A stretch of 64,000 bases of DNA from Dryocola clanedunensis_A (GTDB lineage Bacteria > Pseudomonadota > Gammaproteobacteria > Enterobacterales > Enterobacteriaceae): the NCBI GenBank assembly GCA_038405435.1, contig JBBYHZ010000003.1; one strand, written 5' to 3'. A program made the position numbers and the translations under genes. This document shows, piece after piece, positions 24,750 to 33,607 of the stretch. The notes under the pieces are model-generated. The model worked only from the letters and a program-made list of their open reading frames with translations. It had not been told where the DNA came from and ran no database searches. Each line of letters opens with the position of its first letter. Within the stretch, counting starts at the first letter, position 1.

Positions 24750-27047
24750 ATGAAATGGCTCTGTTCTGTAGGTATTGCGGTCAGCCTTGCGCTGCAGCCC
24801 GCGCTGGCCGACGAGATGTTCGGCCCGCATCCCCTGACGCCGGAGGCGCGCGACGCCTTCGTTTCCGATCTGCTGACAAAAATGACCAACGACGAGAAAA
24901 TTGGTCAGCTGCGTCTGATAAGCGTCGGGCCGGATAACCCGAAAGAAGCCATTCGTGAGATGATCAAAGACGGGCAGGTAGGGGCCATTTTCAACACCGT
25001 TACCCGCCACGATATCCGCACCATGCAGGATCAGGTGATGTCCCTCAGCCGCCTGAAAATTCCTTTATTCTTCGCCTATGACGTGCTGCACGGTCAGCGT
25101 ACCGTTTTCCCTATCAGCCTGGGGCTGGCCTCTTCGTTTAACCTGGACGCGGTGAAAACAGTCGGGCGCATCTCTGCCTATGAGGCCGCGGACGACGGCC
25201 TGAACATGACCTGGGCACCGATGGTGGACGTGTCCCGCGATCCGCGCTGGGGCCGCGTTTCTGAAGGCTTTGGTGAGGATACTTACCTGACCGCCATCAT
25301 GGGGCGCGCCATGGTCGAAGCCATGCAGGGCAAAAGCCCGGCCGACCGCTACTCCGTCATGACCAGCGTCAAGCACTTCGCGGCCTACGGCGCCGTGGAA
25401 GGCGGCAAAGAGTACAACACCGTCGACATGAGCCCGCAGCGCCTGTTCAATGACTATATGCCGCCGTATAAAGCCGCGCTCGACGCGGGCAGCGGTGGCG
25501 TGATGGTGGCGCTGAACTCCATCAACGGTACGCCCGCCACCTCCAACAGCTGGCTGCTGAAAGACCTGCTGCGCGACGAATGGAAATTCAAAGGCATTAC
25601 CATCTCCGACCACGGTGCTATCAAAGAGCTGATCAAGCACGGCGTGGCCAGCGACCCGAAAGACGCGGTGCGCGTGGCGCTCAACTCCGGCATCAACATG
25701 AGCATGAGCGACGAGTACTACAGCAAATATCTGCCGGAGCTGGTGAAGAGCGGCGCAGTACCCCAGGCCGAGCTGGACGATGCCGCGCGCCACGTGCTGA
25801 ACGTGAAGTACGACATGGGCCTGTTTAACGACCCGTACAGCCACTTAGGGCCGAAAGAGTCGGACCCGGCGGACACCAACGCCGAAAACCGCCTGCACCG
25901 CAAAGAAGCGCGCGAAGTGGCCCGCGAAAGCCTGGTGCTGCTGAAAAACCGTCAGCAAACCCTGCCGCTGAAAAAGTCCGGCACCATTGCGGTGGTGGGC
26001 CCGCTGGCGGACAGCAAGCGTGACATGATGGGCAGCTGGTCCGCGGCGGGCGTGGCGGATCAAACCGTTACCGTGCTGCAGGGTATCCAGAGTGCGGTGG
26101 GCGACAAGGCGAAAATTGTCCACGTACAGGGTGCTAACGTCACCGATGATAAAGGCATCGTCGACTTCCTCAACGAATACGAGAAAGCCGTCAGGGTTGA
26201 CCCGCGCACCCCGAAAGAGATGATCGATGAGGCGGTTGCGACGGCAAAAAACGCTGACGTGGTGGTTGCGGTTGTGGGGGAAGCACAGGGCATGGCGCAT
26301 GAAGCGTCAAGCCGTACCGACCTGGTGCTGCCGCAGAGCCAGCGTGATTTAATCACCGCGCTGAAGGCGACCGGTAAACCGCTGGTGCTGGTGGTGATGA
26401 ACGGCCGTCCGCTGGCGCTGGTGAAAGAAGATCGGCAGGCGGACGCGATGCTGGAAGCCTGGTACAGCGGCACCGAGGGCGGTAACGCCATTGCCGACGT
26501 GCTGTTTGGCGACTACAACCCGTCCGGCAAACTGCCGATGTCCTTCCCGCGTTCCGTGGGCCAGATCCCGACCTATTACAGCCACCTGAACACCGGGCGT
26601 CCGTATAACCCTGAAAAGCCGAACAAGTACACCTCCCGCTACTTCGACGAAGCGAACGGCCCGCTCTATCCGTTTGGTTACGGCCTCAGCTACACCACGT
26701 TCAGCGTGTCCGACGTGAAAATGTCCGCGCCGACCATGACGCGCGACGGCAAAGTAGAAGCGAGCGTAACGGTACAAAACACCGGCGACCGCGAGGGCGC
26801 AACGGTAGTGCAGATGTACCTGCAGGACGTCACCGCCTCCATGAGCCGTCCGGTCAAGGAGCTTAAGGGCTTTAAGAAAGTGACCCTCAAGCCTGGCGAA
26901 ACCCAGACGGTCAGCTTCCCAATTGATATCGAGGGGCTGAAGTTCTGGAACGCGCAGATGAAGTACGATGCCGAACCCGGCAAGTTCAACGTCTTCGTTG
27001 GGCTTGACTCCGCCCGCGTGAAGCGCGGCGAGTTTGAACTGAAGTAA
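24750..27047 (+). CDS. bglX: Periplasmic beta-glucosidase BglX
   Basis: A glycoside hydrolase family 3 enzyme of 765 residues, exactly the E. coli length. The signal peptide ends LQPALA at residue 20. The catalytic nucleophile is Asp287 in GITISDHGAIKEL, KHF (208-210) is the conserved substrate-site motif, and a fibronectin-III-like domain forms the C-terminus from about residue 680. The ATG at 24750 directly opens the signal peptide; the frame continues upstream for 33 codons without features. It is divergent from dld. Confidence 0.96.
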   Translation: MKWLCSVGIAVSLALQPALADEMFGPHPLTPEARDAFVSDLLTKMTNDEKIGQLRLISVGPDNPKEAIREMIKDGQVGAIFNTVTRHDIRTMQDQVMSLSRLKIPLFFAYDVLHGQRTVFPISLGLASSFNLDAVKTVGRISAYEAADDGLNMTWAPMVDVSRDPRWGRVSEGFGEDTYLTAIMGRAMVEAMQGKSPADRYSVMTSVKHFAAYGAVEGGKEYNTVDMSPQRLFNDYMPPYKAALDAGSGGVMVALNSINGTPATSNSWLLKDLLRDEWKFKGITISDHGAIKELIKHGVASDPKDAVRVALNSGINMSMSDEYYSKYLPELVKSGAVPQAELDDAARHVLNVKYDMGLFNDPYSHLGPKESDPADTNAENRLHRKEAREVARESLVLLKNRQQTLPLKKSGTIAVVGPLADSKRDMMGSWSAAGVADQTVTVLQGIQSAVGDKAKIVHVQGANVTDDKGIVDFLNEYEKAVRVDPRTPKEMIDEAVATAKNADVVVAVVGEAQGMAHEASSRTDLVLPQSQRDLITALKATGKPLVLVVMNGRPLALVKEDRQADAMLEAWYSGTEGGNAIADVLFGDYNPSGKLPMSFPRSVGQIPTYYSHLNTGRPYNPEKPNKYTSRYFDEANGPLYPFGYGLSYTTFSVSDVKMSAPTMTRDGKVEASVTVQNTGDREGATVVQMYLQDVTASMSRPVKELKGFKKVTLKPGETQTVSFPIDIEGLKFWNAQMKYDAEPGKFNVFVGLDSARVKRGEFELK

Positions 27048-27059
27048 TTCCGTCGCTCT

Positions 27060-27094
27060 GCCGGCCTTTTCCCCCGCCCGGGGGGAGGGCCGGC
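27060..27094. terminator. GC-rich inverted repeat after bglX
   Basis: GCCGGCC at 27060-27066 and GGCCGGC at 27088-27094 enclose a second stem CCCCC/GGGGG. The hairpin is strong but no T tract follows, so it may stabilise the 3' end or act as an atypical terminator. Confidence 0.5.
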
Positions 27095-27166
27095 TAGCAT
27101 AATCCGAAATAGCCTTATCTATAACTTATTCCCCTTTATGCTTTCCCCGGCCGGTTCAATCTCGGC

Positions 27167-27172
27167 TATTCT
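27167..27172 (+). promoter_or_regulatory. Possible -10 box of osmF
   Basis: GGCTATTCTTG, about 55 bases before the osmF ATG, resembles a sigma-S -10 region (CTAYACT type). osmF (yehZ) is known to be sigma-S and osmotically controlled in E. coli. No good -35 is visible. Confidence 0.4.
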
Positions 27173-27221
27173 TGTTGTGACTCCCTGATTTTCAAGTAAA
27201 GAACAACAACGAGGAATCACC

Positions 27222-28133
27222 ATGAATTTAAAAGCGCGTTTTGGCGTGGCGGGATTACTGATGCTGGCAGCGGGCGCTCAGGCGGCCGAGCCGGTGAAAG
27301 TCGGCTCCAAAATCGATACCGAAGGTTCCCTGCTGGGCAACATCATTCTGCAGGTGCTGGAAAGCCACGGTGTAAAAACCGTCAATAAAGTTCAGCTGGG
27401 CACCACGCCGGTGGTGCGCGGGGCGATAACCTCGGGCGAGCTGGATATCTACCCGGAATACACCGGCAACGGGGCGTTCTTCTTTAAAGATGACAACGAT
27501 CCGGTGTGGAAGAATGCGCAAAAGGGCTACGAAAAGGTTAAGCAGCTCGACGCCGAGAAGAATCATCTCGTCTGGCTTACGCCTGCGCCAGCTAACAACA
27601 CCTGGACCATTGCGGTGCGTAAAGATGTAGCCGAGAAGAACAAACTCACCTCTATGGACGATCTAAGCGCCTGGCTGAAAAAAGGCGGCGAATTTAAGCT
27701 TGCGGCCTCGGCGGAGTTTATCGAGCGCCCGGATGCGCTTCCTGCGTTTGAAAAAGCCTATGGCTTTAAGCTGGACCAGAAGCAGCTGCTGTCGCTGGCC
27801 GGTGGCGACACCGCCGTGACCATTAAGGCTGCCGCGCAGAAAACCTCCGGCGTGAACGCAGCAATGGCCTACGGCACCGACGGTCCGGTGGCGGCGCTTG
27901 GCCTGCAAACGTTAACCGATCCGAAAGGCGTACAGCCGATTTACGCGCCTGCGCCGGTGGTGCGTGAAGCGGTGCTGAAAGCCTACCCGCAGCTCGACGA
28001 GTGGCTGAAGCCTGTTTTCGCATCGCTCGATGAGAAAACCCTGCAGCAGCTGAACGCCAGCATTGCCGTAGAAGGGCTGGACGCGAAAAAAGTGGCGGCG
28101 GACTACCTGAAGCAAAAAGGCTTTGTGAAGTAA
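27222..28133 (+). CDS. osmF: Glycine betaine-binding periplasmic protein OsmF
   Basis: The substrate-binding component of the OsmF-YehYXW ABC importer for compatible solutes, 303 residues. A signal peptide ends AGAQA at residue 21. The OpuAC-type fold shows VGSKIDTEGSLLGNIILQVLESHG and SGELDIYPEYTGNGAFFF with the ligand-site residues. ACGAGGAA precedes the ATG. The permease and ATPase genes follow, but only after a REP array of about 260 bases. Confidence 0.94.
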   Translation: MNLKARFGVAGLLMLAAGAQAAEPVKVGSKIDTEGSLLGNIILQVLESHGVKTVNKVQLGTTPVVRGAITSGELDIYPEYTGNGAFFFKDDNDPVWKNAQKGYEKVKQLDAEKNHLVWLTPAPANNTWTIAVRKDVAEKNKLTSMDDLSAWLKKGGEFKLAASAEFIERPDALPAFEKAYGFKLDQKQLLSLAGGDTAVTIKAAAQKTSGVNAAMAYGTDGPVAALGLQTLTDPKGVQPIYAPAPVVREAVLKAYPQLDEWLKPVFASLDEKTLQQLNASIAVEGLDAKKVAADYLKQKGFVK

Positions 28134-28149
28134 TCCGTTAGCGAAATAG

Positions 28150-28402
28150 CGGTGGATGGCGCTTGCGCTTATCCACCCTACAACACATATCCAGTACGTA
28201 GGCCGGATAAGCGAAGCGTCATCCGAAAAAATTAGGGTCGGATAAGCCCAGCGTCACCAGCCAGTACGTAGGTCGGATAAGCGAAGCGTCATCCGACAAA
28301 AAACGGTCGGATAAACCCAGCGCCGCCAGCCATACGTAGGTCGGATAAGCGAAGCGTCATCCGACAAAATTCAGGTCGGATAAGCATGGCCTCGTCCGAC
28401 AA
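28150..28402. repeat. REP/BIME array between osmF and yehY
   Basis: At least six related units occupy nearly the whole gap. It starts with GGTGGATGGCGCTTGCGC and TTATCCACC. Then come three copies of ACGTAGG(C/T)CGGATAAGCG with AAGCGTCATCCGA, alternating with shorter GGTCGGATAA(G/A)C units. The last copy ends 8 bases before the yehY ribosome site. The repeated units are visible directly. Confidence 0.88.
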
Positions 28403-28420
28403 AACTAACAGGATGTAAGT

Positions 28421-29578
28421 TTGCCGAAAATCCATAATCGCGTCCTGCTGCTGCTGGTGATACTGCTGGTAGCGGCGGGCGCTGCTTTACCCTTTATCAA
28501 CTATGCTGCAAACCGTCTGGTTTCAGGGGAGCCTATGGCCCTGCGCCAGCTTCCCGGGCATGCGTTTCTCCTGCTGCTAATCCCCACGATTATTCTGGCT
28601 CTTCTCACTCTGCTGCCCACGCGCAAGCTCCCGCTCGTGCTGACGCTACTCGTTGGCGAAGCGATGTTTATCGGCGCGCTTTTGGTGATGGGCAAAACCG
28701 CGACGCACTTTGCCGAAGAGGGGAGCAGCCTGGCACGAACGTCGCCGGGCAGCGGCCTGTGGCTGTCGCTGGCGCTCTACCTGCTGCTCTGCGCGGATGC
28801 CATTAACCGGCTCACGCCGAAAGCGCTGCTGCGGCTGCTGCTGAATCTGCAAATCTGGATTGTTCCGGTGGTCCTGCTGCTGAGCGGCTACTTTGCCGAT
28901 CTCTCGTTGCTAAAAGAGTATGCCAACAGGCAGGACGTTTTTGATGATGCGCTGACCCGTCACCTGGCCCTGCTCGTGGGGACGCTGGTCCCCGCGCTGA
29001 TGATTGGCGTGCCGCTGGGCGTGCTGTGCTATCAGCGCCCTAAGTGGCAGTCGTCCGTATTCCCGGTGCTGAACGTTATCCAGACGGTGCCGTCGGTGGC
29101 GCTTTTTGGCCTGCTGATTGCGCCGCTTGCCGGGCTGGCAAAAAGCTTTCCGTGGCTTGCGGCTATCGGCGTAAGCGGCATTGGCGTAACGCCTGCGTTG
29201 ATCGCGCTGGTGCTTTACGCGCTGCTGCCGCTGGTGCGCGGCGTGGTGGCGGGGCTGCAGCATGTGCCGCGTAACGTTGTTGAGAGCGCCGAAGGCATGG
29301 GGATGTCCAGGCTGCAAATCTTCTGGCGTGCGGAAGTGCCGCTGGCGATGCCGGTTTTGCTGCGCAGCCTGCGGGTGGTGTGCGTGCAGACCATCGGTAT
29401 GGCGGTTATCGCGGCGCTGATAGGCGCGGGCGGCTTCGGGGCGATCATCTTCCAGGGGCTGCTCAGCAGCGCGCTGGATCTGGTGCTGCTCGGCGTCATT
29501 CCGGTGATAGCCCTGGCCGTGCTGCTGGACGCGCTGTTTAAACTTTTAATTTCATTGCTGGAGGCGAAACAGCCATGA
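28421..29578 (+). CDS. yehY: Compatible-solute ABC permease YehY
   Basis: 385 residues with about ten membrane segments. The C-terminal half is a BPD_transp_1 permease domain with the cytoplasmic EAA-like loop VVESAEGMGMSRLQIFWRAEVPLAMPV. It begins with TTG at 28421 preceded by AGGATG; no ATG exists upstream in frame. The length agrees with E. coli YehY. The last 4 bases overlap yehX (ATGA). Confidence 0.92.
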   Translation: MPKIHNRVLLLLVILLVAAGAALPFINYAANRLVSGEPMALRQLPGHAFLLLLIPTIILALLTLLPTRKLPLVLTLLVGEAMFIGALLVMGKTATHFAEEGSSLARTSPGSGLWLSLALYLLLCADAINRLTPKALLRLLLNLQIWIVPVVLLLSGYFADLSLLKEYANRQDVFDDALTRHLALLVGTLVPALMIGVPLGVLCYQRPKWQSSVFPVLNVIQTVPSVALFGLLIAPLAGLAKSFPWLAAIGVSGIGVTPALIALVLYALLPLVRGVVAGLQHVPRNVVESAEGMGMSRLQIFWRAEVPLAMPVLLRSLRVVCVQTIGMAVIAALIGAGGFGAIIFQGLLSSALDLVLLGVIPVIALAVLLDALFKLLISLLEAKQP

Positions 29579-30519
29579 TCGAATTTGACCATGTCAGTAA
29601 ATACTTCCAGGGGGAAGCGGCGGTCAAAGATCTGTCGCTCAACATCCAGGAAGGGCAGTTCACGGTGCTGATTGGCACCTCCGGCTCCGGAAAATCCACC
29701 ACGCTGAAGATGATTAACCGGCTGGTGGAGCACGACGAGGGGCGTATTCGCTTCTCCGGGGAAGAGATCCGCAATTTTGATACTCAAGCGCTGCGTCGCC
29801 GTATGGGCTATGCGATTCAGTCTATCGGCCTGTTTCCCCACTGGACGGTGGCGCAGAACATCGCCACCGTGCCGCAGCTGCTGAAATGGCCGAAGGCGAA
29901 AATCAACGCCCGCGTTGACGAGCTGCTGGAGCTGCTGGGGCTGGATGCCAGCCAGTTCCGCGACCGCTATCCGCATCAGCTTTCCGGCGGGCAGCAGCAG
30001 CGGGTTGGCGTGGCGAGGGCGCTGGCCGCCGACCCGGAAGTGCTGCTGATGGATGAGCCTTTTGGCGCGCTGGATCCGGTGACGCGAGCGGCGCTCCAGC
30101 AGGAGATTATCCGCATCCATAATCTGCTCGGGCGGACCATCGTGCTGGTGACCCACGACATTGAAGAGGCGCTGCGCCTGGCGGACAAAATTGTGCTGAT
30201 GGACGCGGGCCAGGTGGTACAGCAGGGCACGCCGATGGAGCTGCTGACTAACCCGGTGAATGATTTTGCCCGCGACTTCTTCGGCCGCAGCGAGCTTGGC
30301 CTGCGCCTGCTTTCGCTGCGCCAGGTGGCGAACAGCGTGCGGGCCGACGAACATATGGTCGGCGAGGCGATTCCGGCAGAGCTGAGCCTGCGCGAAGCGC
30401 TGTCTTTATTTGTGGACAGGCAGTGCGAGCGGCTGCCGGTAGTCGACGCAAAGGGCGCGCACTGCGGGGTGCTCCATTTCAGCGATCTGGTGCGGGGTGA
30501 ACATGCGTCTGGTTCGTGA
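29575..30519 (+). CDS. yehX: Compatible-solute ABC ATPase YehX
   Basis: The ATP-binding subunit of the OsmF-YehYXW importer, 314 residues. Walker A GTSGSGKST (34-42), signature LSGGQQQR, Walker B VLLMDEPFGALD, and H-loop VTHDIEEA are all intact. The last 80 residues resemble a CBS domain (RLPVVDAKGAHCGVLHF), which in OpuA-type systems senses ionic strength. It overlaps both yehY and yehW. Confidence 0.94.
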   Translation: MIEFDHVSKYFQGEAAVKDLSLNIQEGQFTVLIGTSGSGKSTTLKMINRLVEHDEGRIRFSGEEIRNFDTQALRRRMGYAIQSIGLFPHWTVAQNIATVPQLLKWPKAKINARVDELLELLGLDASQFRDRYPHQLSGGQQQRVGVARALAADPEVLLMDEPFGALDPVTRAALQQEIIRIHNLLGRTIVLVTHDIEEALRLADKIVLMDAGQVVQQGTPMELLTNPVNDFARDFFGRSELGLRLLSLRQVANSVRADEHMVGEAIPAELSLREALSLFVDRQCERLPVVDAKGAHCGVLHFSDLVRGEHASGS

Positions 30520-31234
30520 TCCTTTGCTGTGGCTGATTGCCCTGTTCATCGGGCTGCTTTATGCGATGCCGCATACCGCCGGGCTGTTCAGCTGGCTGTT
30601 TCCCGAGCTGGCGAGGCCGATGTATCAGCAGGAGAGCTTCAGCGCGCTGGCGCTGGCGCACCTGATACTGGTGGGCATTTCCAGCGTGGTGGCGATTGTC
30701 ATTGGCATGGGGCTGGGGATTGCGGTAACGCGCCCGTGGGGCCTGGAGTTTCGTTCGCTGGTAGAGACAATTACCGCCGCCGGGCAGACCTTTCCGCCGG
30801 TAGCGGTGCTGGCGATTGCCGTGCCGGTGATGGGGTTTGGGCAGCAGCCCGCGATTATTGCGCTGGTGCTTTACGGCCTGTTGCCGATTGTTCAGGGCAC
30901 GCTTGCGGGAATTGGTGCGGTGCCGGAAACCACGCGGGAAGTTGCTTTTGGCGCGGGCATGAGCCGCTGGCAGGTGTTGCGTAAGGTTGAATTACCGCTG
31001 GCCGCGCCGGTGATTCTGGCGGGGATCCGCACTTCGGTGATTATTAATATCGGTACGGCAACCATCGCCTCAACGGTGGGGGCCAACACGCTCGGATCGC
31101 CGATAATCATCGGGCTTAGCGGCTTTAACACCGCTTACGTGATTCAGGGGGCCATCCTGGTGGCGCTGGCGGCGATCGTTACCGACCGCCTCTTTGAACG
31201 CCTGCAGGACTACATTACCCGTTATGCAAAATAA
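30503..31234 (+). CDS. yehW: Compatible-solute ABC permease YehW
   Basis: The second permease subunit, 243 residues, the E. coli length, with five to six membrane segments and the loop EVAFGAGMSRWQVLRKVELPLAAPV. The ATG at 30503 was chosen; a GTG two codons upstream is possible. The start lies within the end of yehX. Its 3' end overlaps the 3' end of convergent yohO by 20 bases. Confidence 0.93.
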   Translation: MRLVRDPLLWLIALFIGLLYAMPHTAGLFSWLFPELARPMYQQESFSALALAHLILVGISSVVAIVIGMGLGIAVTRPWGLEFRSLVETITAAGQTFPPVAVLAIAVPVMGFGQQPAIIALVLYGLLPIVQGTLAGIGAVPETTREVAFGAGMSRWQVLRKVELPLAAPVILAGIRTSVIINIGTATIASTVGANTLGSPIIIGLSGFNTAYVIQGAILVALAAIVTDRLFERLQDYITRYAK

Positions 31235-31322
31235 CGATGTAGCCCATCAGCATAACGCCGCCAATTCCGCCGATGGCCATGACCAGCATGCCGCTGACGA
31301 GGGCAATTTTAGACAATTTCAT
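31215..31322 (-). CDS. yohO: Small membrane protein YohO (35 aa)
   Basis: A 35-codon gene starting MKLSKIALVSGMLVMAIGG and containing GGIGGVML before a hydrophobic end. The length and the MA(I/L)GGIGGVML core match E. coli YohO, which also sits beside yehW. It should span the inner membrane once. GGGAGAG lies 5 bases before the ATG. It is transcribed toward yehW, the same direction as mlrA, and overlaps the yehW stop. Function unknown. Confidence 0.88.
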   Translation of the reverse strand: MKLSKIALVSGMLVMAIGGIGGVMLMGYIVILHNG

Positions 31323-31381
31323 TTTTCTCTCCCTATGTTACGGAAGGGATTATAAGTCGAAGCCGGCTTGTTAATGAACCT

Positions 31382-32149
31382 TTAAATGTCCTGAATGATG
31401 CGGGCGGGGTCACGACCGCTGGCGTTTAGCGGGAAAACAGGCAGCCCCTCGCAGCGCCACTGCTCCAGCTGCGCCAGCTGCTGGTGGCTGGGCGAGTCGC
31501 CGCACCACACCAGAATAGTCTGCTGGGGAAAGAGTTCAGGCCGCACGCTGGTCAGCGGTTGCGCCAGCACGTCAACGCGCCAGCCCTGCTGAATCGCCAT
31601 CCACGCCGCCATCCACAGGCGTGTCGTGTCCTGGGTGTTCCAGCCGATCAGCAGCGCATCTTTCCCGCTGTGTTTGCGGGCGGAGGCCAGGCAAAGCGCA
31701 ATATAGTTAATCAGCGCGCCGTCGAGCAGGCTCAGGAGCGTATTGAGGGTGACCTGCTGGCACTGCAGGCGTCGGCGAAGCGGGGTATAAAGCTGCATGA
31801 CGAGGGTTTCGGCGGGGTAGTCGCGTCCGACGTCGGCCATCCACGCCCGCAGCCGGTTAGGGTTCCCGCACTGCAAATAGTGCAGCAGCGTCTCCTGGCG
31901 CTCTCGCCAGCCGGTTTCCAGATCCAGCTCTTCGCCGCAGAGCAGCGCTTTCACCTTGCTGACCTGGACGCCGTTTTCTATCCAGCGTTTGATCTCACGA
32001 ATGCGGTCGATGTCGGCGTCGTCGAACAGCCGGTGCCCGCCGTCGGTGCGCTGTGGTTTCAGAAGTCCGTAGCGCCTTTGCCAGGCGCGTAACGTCACGG
32101 GATTGATATCGCAAAGCGCGGCCACTTCACCAATGGTATAAAGCGCCAT
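31382..32149 (-). CDS. mlrA: MerR-family regulator MlrA
   Basis: An activator of csgD and thus of curli and biofilm matrix in E. coli. 255 residues. The MerR winged helix is at the N-terminus: YTIGEVAALCDINPVTLRAWQRRYGLLKPQRTDGGHR, with the usual arm IDRIREIKRWI. The C-terminal part resembles a B12-binding-like fold without the cobalamin His motif. It is 12 residues longer than E. coli MlrA at the C-terminus (about NASGRDPARIIQDI). Confidence 0.94.
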   Translation of the reverse strand: MALYTIGEVAALCDINPVTLRAWQRRYGLLKPQRTDGGHRLFDDADIDRIREIKRWIENGVQVSKVKALLCGEELDLETGWRERQETLLHYLQCGNPNRLRAWMADVGRDYPAETLVMQLYTPLRRRLQCQQVTLNTLLSLLDGALINYIALCLASARKHSGKDALLIGWNTQDTTRLWMAAWMAIQQGWRVDVLAQPLTSVRPELFPQQTILVWCGDSPSHQQLAQLEQWRCEGLPVFPLNASGRDPARIIQDI

Positions 32150-32261
32150 GTTGTCCCCAAAGCCAGCCCGGGAGGTCCCCGTATAACTGTAGACAGTGCG
32201 GTCGACTCTGGGAAATTTTACTGATTTATTTCTGTGCCGGGGGAAGAAGGTTCACCCTGCG

Positions 32262-32302
32262 GCAAGCGTGCAGGGCGGATAAGCCAGCGCCATCCGCCGC
32301 TG
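32262..32302. repeat. REP-like element between mlrA and roxA
   Basis: GGCGGATAAGCCAGCGCCATCCGCC forms the REP hairpin with arms GGCGGAT and ATCCGCC, here upstream of mlrA and downstream of roxA. Confidence 0.7.
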
Positions 32303-32314
32303 CCGTGCTGCAAA

Positions 32315-33439
32315 TTAATCTTCGAAGTACCAGTAGCCCTGGTTCACCAGCCCGGTCAGCACCTCGATAAACTCTTCGTCCTGCAACGCCTCGCCCAGCT
32401 CACTTTTCCCGACCGTGGTGTAGCGGCACAGAACATCTGCGGCCTTGGCGTTTTTGGTATTCAGCGGTTCGCTGTTCACGAAGAAACGTTCGCCGACGTT
32501 GAGCACGCGCAGGCCGCTCAGGCGTGTCAGGGAGTCGCCCTGCATCAGCGCATCCAGAATTTCACTTTGCTCATAGGCAGGCTCTGCCGGGGCAATGTCC
32601 AGCTCGTGGCGTGGCGTTGTGGCAAAGCGACCAAACCACTGTCGGAAGTCTTCCGGCTGGTTGAGCATCTCCATCATCATGCCGCGCAGGCGATCCAGCT
32701 CGTACTCTTCAACCTTGCCGGGATGGTCGCGCAGGGCCAGATCCGGGTCGCTGTAGTGCTCGCCGCCCAGGTCGTTTTCCAGCGCGTAGTCCGCAAAGCT
32801 GCTTATCAGATCGCGGCCGTTTGGCCCACGGAAACCAACTGAATAGTTGAGGGCGGTTTCGTGCGTGAAGCCATCGTGCGGGAAACCCGGTGGGATATAG
32901 AGAATATCGCCCGGTTCAAGATCTTCATCGATGATTGGCGTAAACGGATCGACGTGCAGCAGGGCAGGATGCGGGCAGAACTGACGCATCGGCAGCTTGT
33001 CCCCTACGCGCCAGCGGCGGCTGCCCATGCCCTGAATGATAAAGACATCGTACTGATCGATATGCGGGCCAACGCCGCCGCCCGGCACGGAAAACGAGAT
33101 CATCAGATCGTCGAGACGCCAGTCCGGCAGCACGCGGAACGGGCGCACCAGCTCGGCGGAAGGTTCATGCCAGTGGTTCACGGCCTGCGCCAGCAGGGAC
33201 CAGCCGGTTTCGCCCAGGCCGTCGAAATCCTCGAACGGGCCGTTGCTGGCGTGCCACTGGCCGTCTGCGGTATGGCTCACCAGGCGACTGTCCACTTCGG
33301 GCTCCATCGCAAGCCCTGCCAGCTCGTCCGGCGTAATAGGGTCGATAAAATTCGGGATAGCATTTTTCAGGACCACCGGCTGTTTCTGCCAGTATTTTTC
33401 CATGAATTCTTGCCAGTCAAAGGTCAGTTGATAAGCCAT
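32315..33439 (-). CDS. roxA: Ribosomal protein uL16 3-hydroxylase RoxA (YcfD)
   Basis: A JmjC-type 2-oxoglutarate/Fe(II) oxygenase of 374 residues (373 in E. coli) that hydroxylates an arginine of ribosomal protein uL16. The iron ligands are H126 and D128 in GPHIDQYD and H188 in PPGFPHDG. The ATG starting MAYQLTF was chosen by alignment with E. coli; a longer frame adds 23 residues. In K-12 this gene is near phoPQ at about 25 min, so its place next to dinG is a rearrangement. Confidence 0.95.
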   Translation of the reverse strand: MAYQLTFDWQEFMEKYWQKQPVVLKNAIPNFIDPITPDELAGLAMEPEVDSRLVSHTADGQWHASNGPFEDFDGLGETGWSLLAQAVNHWHEPSAELVRPFRVLPDWRLDDLMISFSVPGGGVGPHIDQYDVFIIQGMGSRRWRVGDKLPMRQFCPHPALLHVDPFTPIIDEDLEPGDILYIPPGFPHDGFTHETALNYSVGFRGPNGRDLISSFADYALENDLGGEHYSDPDLALRDHPGKVEEYELDRLRGMMMEMLNQPEDFRQWFGRFATTPRHELDIAPAEPAYEQSEILDALMQGDSLTRLSGLRVLNVGERFFVNSEPLNTKNAKAADVLCRYTTVGKSELGEALQDEEFIEVLTGLVNQGYWYFED

Positions 33440-33575
33440 ATTTTCGCACCAGTGGGAGGACAAACGGCGGTAATTATAAAGAGCGGCGGGGCGTGGCCGC
33501 CTTGTCATTGGTCAAGGTGGAGGGGATGACTTAAAAACAAAAAAGAATGCCGTCCGGGGGCGAAAAGTGGGAGAA

Positions 33576-33595
33576 TAGTGGCTGTTTATACAGTA
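33576..33595 (+). promoter_or_regulatory. LexA (SOS) box of dinG
   Basis: TAGTGGCTGTTTATACAGTA differs from the E. coli dinG box as I recall it (TATTGGCTGTTTATACAGTA) at one position. Like it, it keeps one full CAGTA half-site and a degenerate other half. It ends 12 bases before the dinG ATG, where LexA would block transcription. Confidence 0.78.
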
Positions 33596-33607
33596 GAAGT
33601 GAGAGTC

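Noticed and set aside
29215..30354. 379-codon minus-strand frame opposite yehY/yehX
   Set aside because: Spans two well-conserved genes on the other strand; no domain is recognisable.
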